The notes beneath the pieces are model-generated. The model had not been told where the DNA came from. It searched no databases and worked only from the letters and a program-made list of their open reading frames with translations. Shown piece after piece: positions 63,013-64,000 of a DNA stretch of 64,000 nt. Position 1 is the first letter of the stretch; each line of letters starts with the position of its first letter. The stretch lies in NCBI GenBank assembly GCA_004297935.1, contig SCRE01000021.1, positions 231,848-295,847 of the forward strand, in the 5' to 3' direction. The DNA is from Microbacteriaceae bacterium. GTDB lineage: Bacteria; Actinomycetota; Actinomycetes; Actinomycetales; Microbacteriaceae. The position numbers were made by a program, and so were the translations under genes.

Positions 63013-63836
63013 TATTTGTTCACCTTCCCCAGGGCATCGAGCATCAGCTGCAGATGTCGCTTGACCACTGTTCGTCCCTGCAATACGCATCCTCTGGTGG
63101 GTGCGATGATCTCTGGTTGGAGTGCTGCAAATCGATCAGCCAACCATTCCCGAAGCGGATTGGTGCTCGCCTTACGAAGCCACTCGTACTTCGCCAACAG
63201 GTGACCGACCACATCATCGACAGTTGTGCGATCTTCTGTAGTCGAATCGATCACGCGAGAGCTCGTAGCGTCCGAGAGCACGCCGTGGGTGAAGACGTCG
63301 GAAGTGAAGACTGCACCAGTTGTAGCGTCCCAACCCCAAAATGTCGGCAAAAGCCGAAACAGCGGTGACTCGATTTCAAATGTTCGAGCTGGACCGACTT
63401 GAATCGTTGGTGTCCTCGGCATCGCATCCCCGCCTTCGGACCGCACATCGATCTGTTGGCGCCGACCTTTGTGCCGCAGACGATTCACCTCGTCGAAAGC
63501 GTCAAATGGGTTTACGACTCCACCGGTGAAGAGCTGCGAGATATCGAACTCCTCCGAGATCGGTTCGAGATTCGAGACGCAGTCCATCTCTCCTCGCGTG
63601 AAGAAGATGGAGAGAGAGCCGTTCTCGCCCAGCGCATCGGTCAGACCGTCAAGTACGAGGTCGCGATGAATTGCCAGCCCTGAATCGACAAGCAGTGCAC
63701 CTGACGGCTCCGTGAGCAGATAACAGTTTGAGGGCTGCCATCCCTTTGCTGTTGATGGGACCCAGCTCACCCGTTCATCGAGTGGGATCATCCCCCCCAG
63801 CACCGCGAGTCTGTCCTTCACAAGTGTTGTCATCAT
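63012..63836 (-). CDS. MBL-fold protein with degenerate metal motif, second copy
   Basis: 274 residues. Like the protein at 59105 it begins the domain with the pattern W-V-P-S-x-x-x-G-W-Q-P-S-N-C-Y-L-L, keeps V-D-S-G and V-F-T-S-D-V-F, and has T-R-G-E-M-D-C-V-S-N near residue 79 in place of the metal motif. The final His motif is also lost (A-P-T-R-G-C-V). It is therefore unlikely to bind two metals in the usual way. It is the first gene of the operon, with its promoter in the AT-rich stretch to 63880. Confidence 0.78.
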   Translation of the reverse strand: MMTTLVKDRLAVLGGMIPLDERVSWVPSTAKGWQPSNCYLLTEPSGALLVDSGLAIHRDLVLDGLTDALGENGSLSIFFTRGEMDCVSNLEPISEEFDISQLFTGGVVNPFDAFDEVNRLRHKGRRQQIDVRSEGGDAMPRTPTIQVGPARTFEIESPLFRLLPTFWGWDATTGAVFTSDVFTHGVLSDATSSRVIDSTTEDRTTVDDVVGHLLAKYEWLRKASTNPLREWLADRFAALQPEIIAPTRGCVLQGRTVVKRHLQLMLDALGKVNK

Positions 63837-63881
63837 AGCTTCATTATCCTGAACCCTCCGTCAATATGTCAAGCATCCGAC

Positions 63882-63940
63882 GTGCCTCAGATGGTTTGAG
63901 CGTGTGGGTTGTAGTGGTGCCTCAGATAGTTTGAGCGCGT
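63882..63940 (+). repeat. Direct repeat at a probable insertion-sequence end
   Basis: GTGCCTCAGATGGTTTGAGC (63882 onward) recurs 35 bases later as GTGCCTCAGATAGTTTGAGC; over 24 bases the copies differ at two positions. Spaced direct repeats just upstream of a transposase start are typical transposase-binding sites in an IS end. Confidence 0.6.
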
Positions 63941-63970
63941 AGCCCCGGGTTTCGGGGAGGCTTGCCTGAT

Positions 63971-64000
63971 GTGGAAGGCAAGATTCCGATGGCCGCGCGC
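63971..64000 (+). CDS. Probable transposase/integrase, first codons only
   Basis: A GTG at 63971 with GGGGAGG 10 bases upstream opens the frame V-E-G-K-I-P-M-A-A-R, which runs off the window. The words K-I-P-M-A-A-R resemble the start of actinobacterial integrase-core transposases, recognised from memory only. With the repeats upstream it suggests that an insertion sequence bounds the catabolic island on the right. Confidence 0.4.
   Translation, partial: MEGKIPMAAR

Noticed and set aside
54060..63847. Shared 9-mer ATAATGAAG upstream of two island operons as a common operator
   Set aside because: At the right-hand site it lies only 3 bases before the ATG in the ribosome-binding region, and a 9-base match in AT-rich spacers is weak evidence.

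Overview
The window is high-GC DNA from an actinobacterium, most likely of the family Microbacteriaceae. This rests on the gene order tRNA-Trp-secE-nusG-rplK-rplA, a NusG with a long acidic N-terminal extension, actinobacterial families (PspC histidine kinase, HadA/HadB dehydratases, DUF1918, the Cgl0159-type aldolase of inositol clusters) and the very frequent GGATGC/GCATCC word. No species name can be given from this alone.

Layout. 1-7892: a peptide-type ABC importer (lipoprotein cut by the window edge, two permeases, a tandem ATPase), a GntR/UTRA regulator and a large kinase-aminotransferase fusion. 7967-8982: an MNT/HEPN toxin-antitoxin-like pair. 9175-14965: an acyl-CoA module (CaiB-type CoA-transferase, acyl-CoA dehydrogenase, aldehyde dehydrogenase) and a divergent succinate-semialdehyde dehydrogenase. 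15115-18557: DUF1801 protein, L1, L11, NusG, SecE and tRNA-Trp. 18760-29446: a myo-inositol catabolic cluster with its own sugar ABC transporter and GntR regulator. 29542-33948: response regulator, PspC-histidine kinase and a divergent PspC membrane protein. 34004-36388: murB, hadB, hadA and a 27-residue ORF downstream of two NrdR-box-like sites. 36647-38458: FMN reductase and LLM flavin oxidoreductase. 38681-45722: a form I aerobic CO dehydrogenase cluster (coxM, S, L, an XdhC-YHS fusion, coxD, coxE). 45817-49123: sigma factor, two alkylation-repair genes, DUF1918 and a Gfo/Idh/MocA oxidoreductase.

From about 49.1 kb the character changes: a likely broken ORF, a MazF/RHH toxin-antitoxin pair, a 595-base gene-poor stretch, then a catabolic island (50634-63836) of visibly lower GC and with few GGATGC words, ending at what looks like an insertion sequence entering the window at 63.88 kb. 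The island has three transcription units: aminotransferase, acetamidase and hydantoinase; HpcH-type aldolase, amidohydrolase, a GatC/AtzG-like small protein and an amidase; and two pairs of metallo-beta-lactamase (MBL) fold proteins enclosing a cupin, a PuuE-like deacetylase and a cysteine hydrolase. The parts suggest stepwise hydrolysis of a cyclic ureide or other C-N ring compound, but the substrate cannot be read from sequence.

The best candidates for something undescribed are (i) the two MBL pairs, each joining a protein with an H-x-E-x-P-H metal motif to a partner in which this motif is degraded to R-x-E-M-D-C; (ii) the tiny ORF ending in a ribonucleotide-reductase-like Cys-x-x-Cys tail behind NrdR-like operators; and (iii) repeated in-frame 15- and 18-nt tandem duplications in many unrelated genes outside the island.
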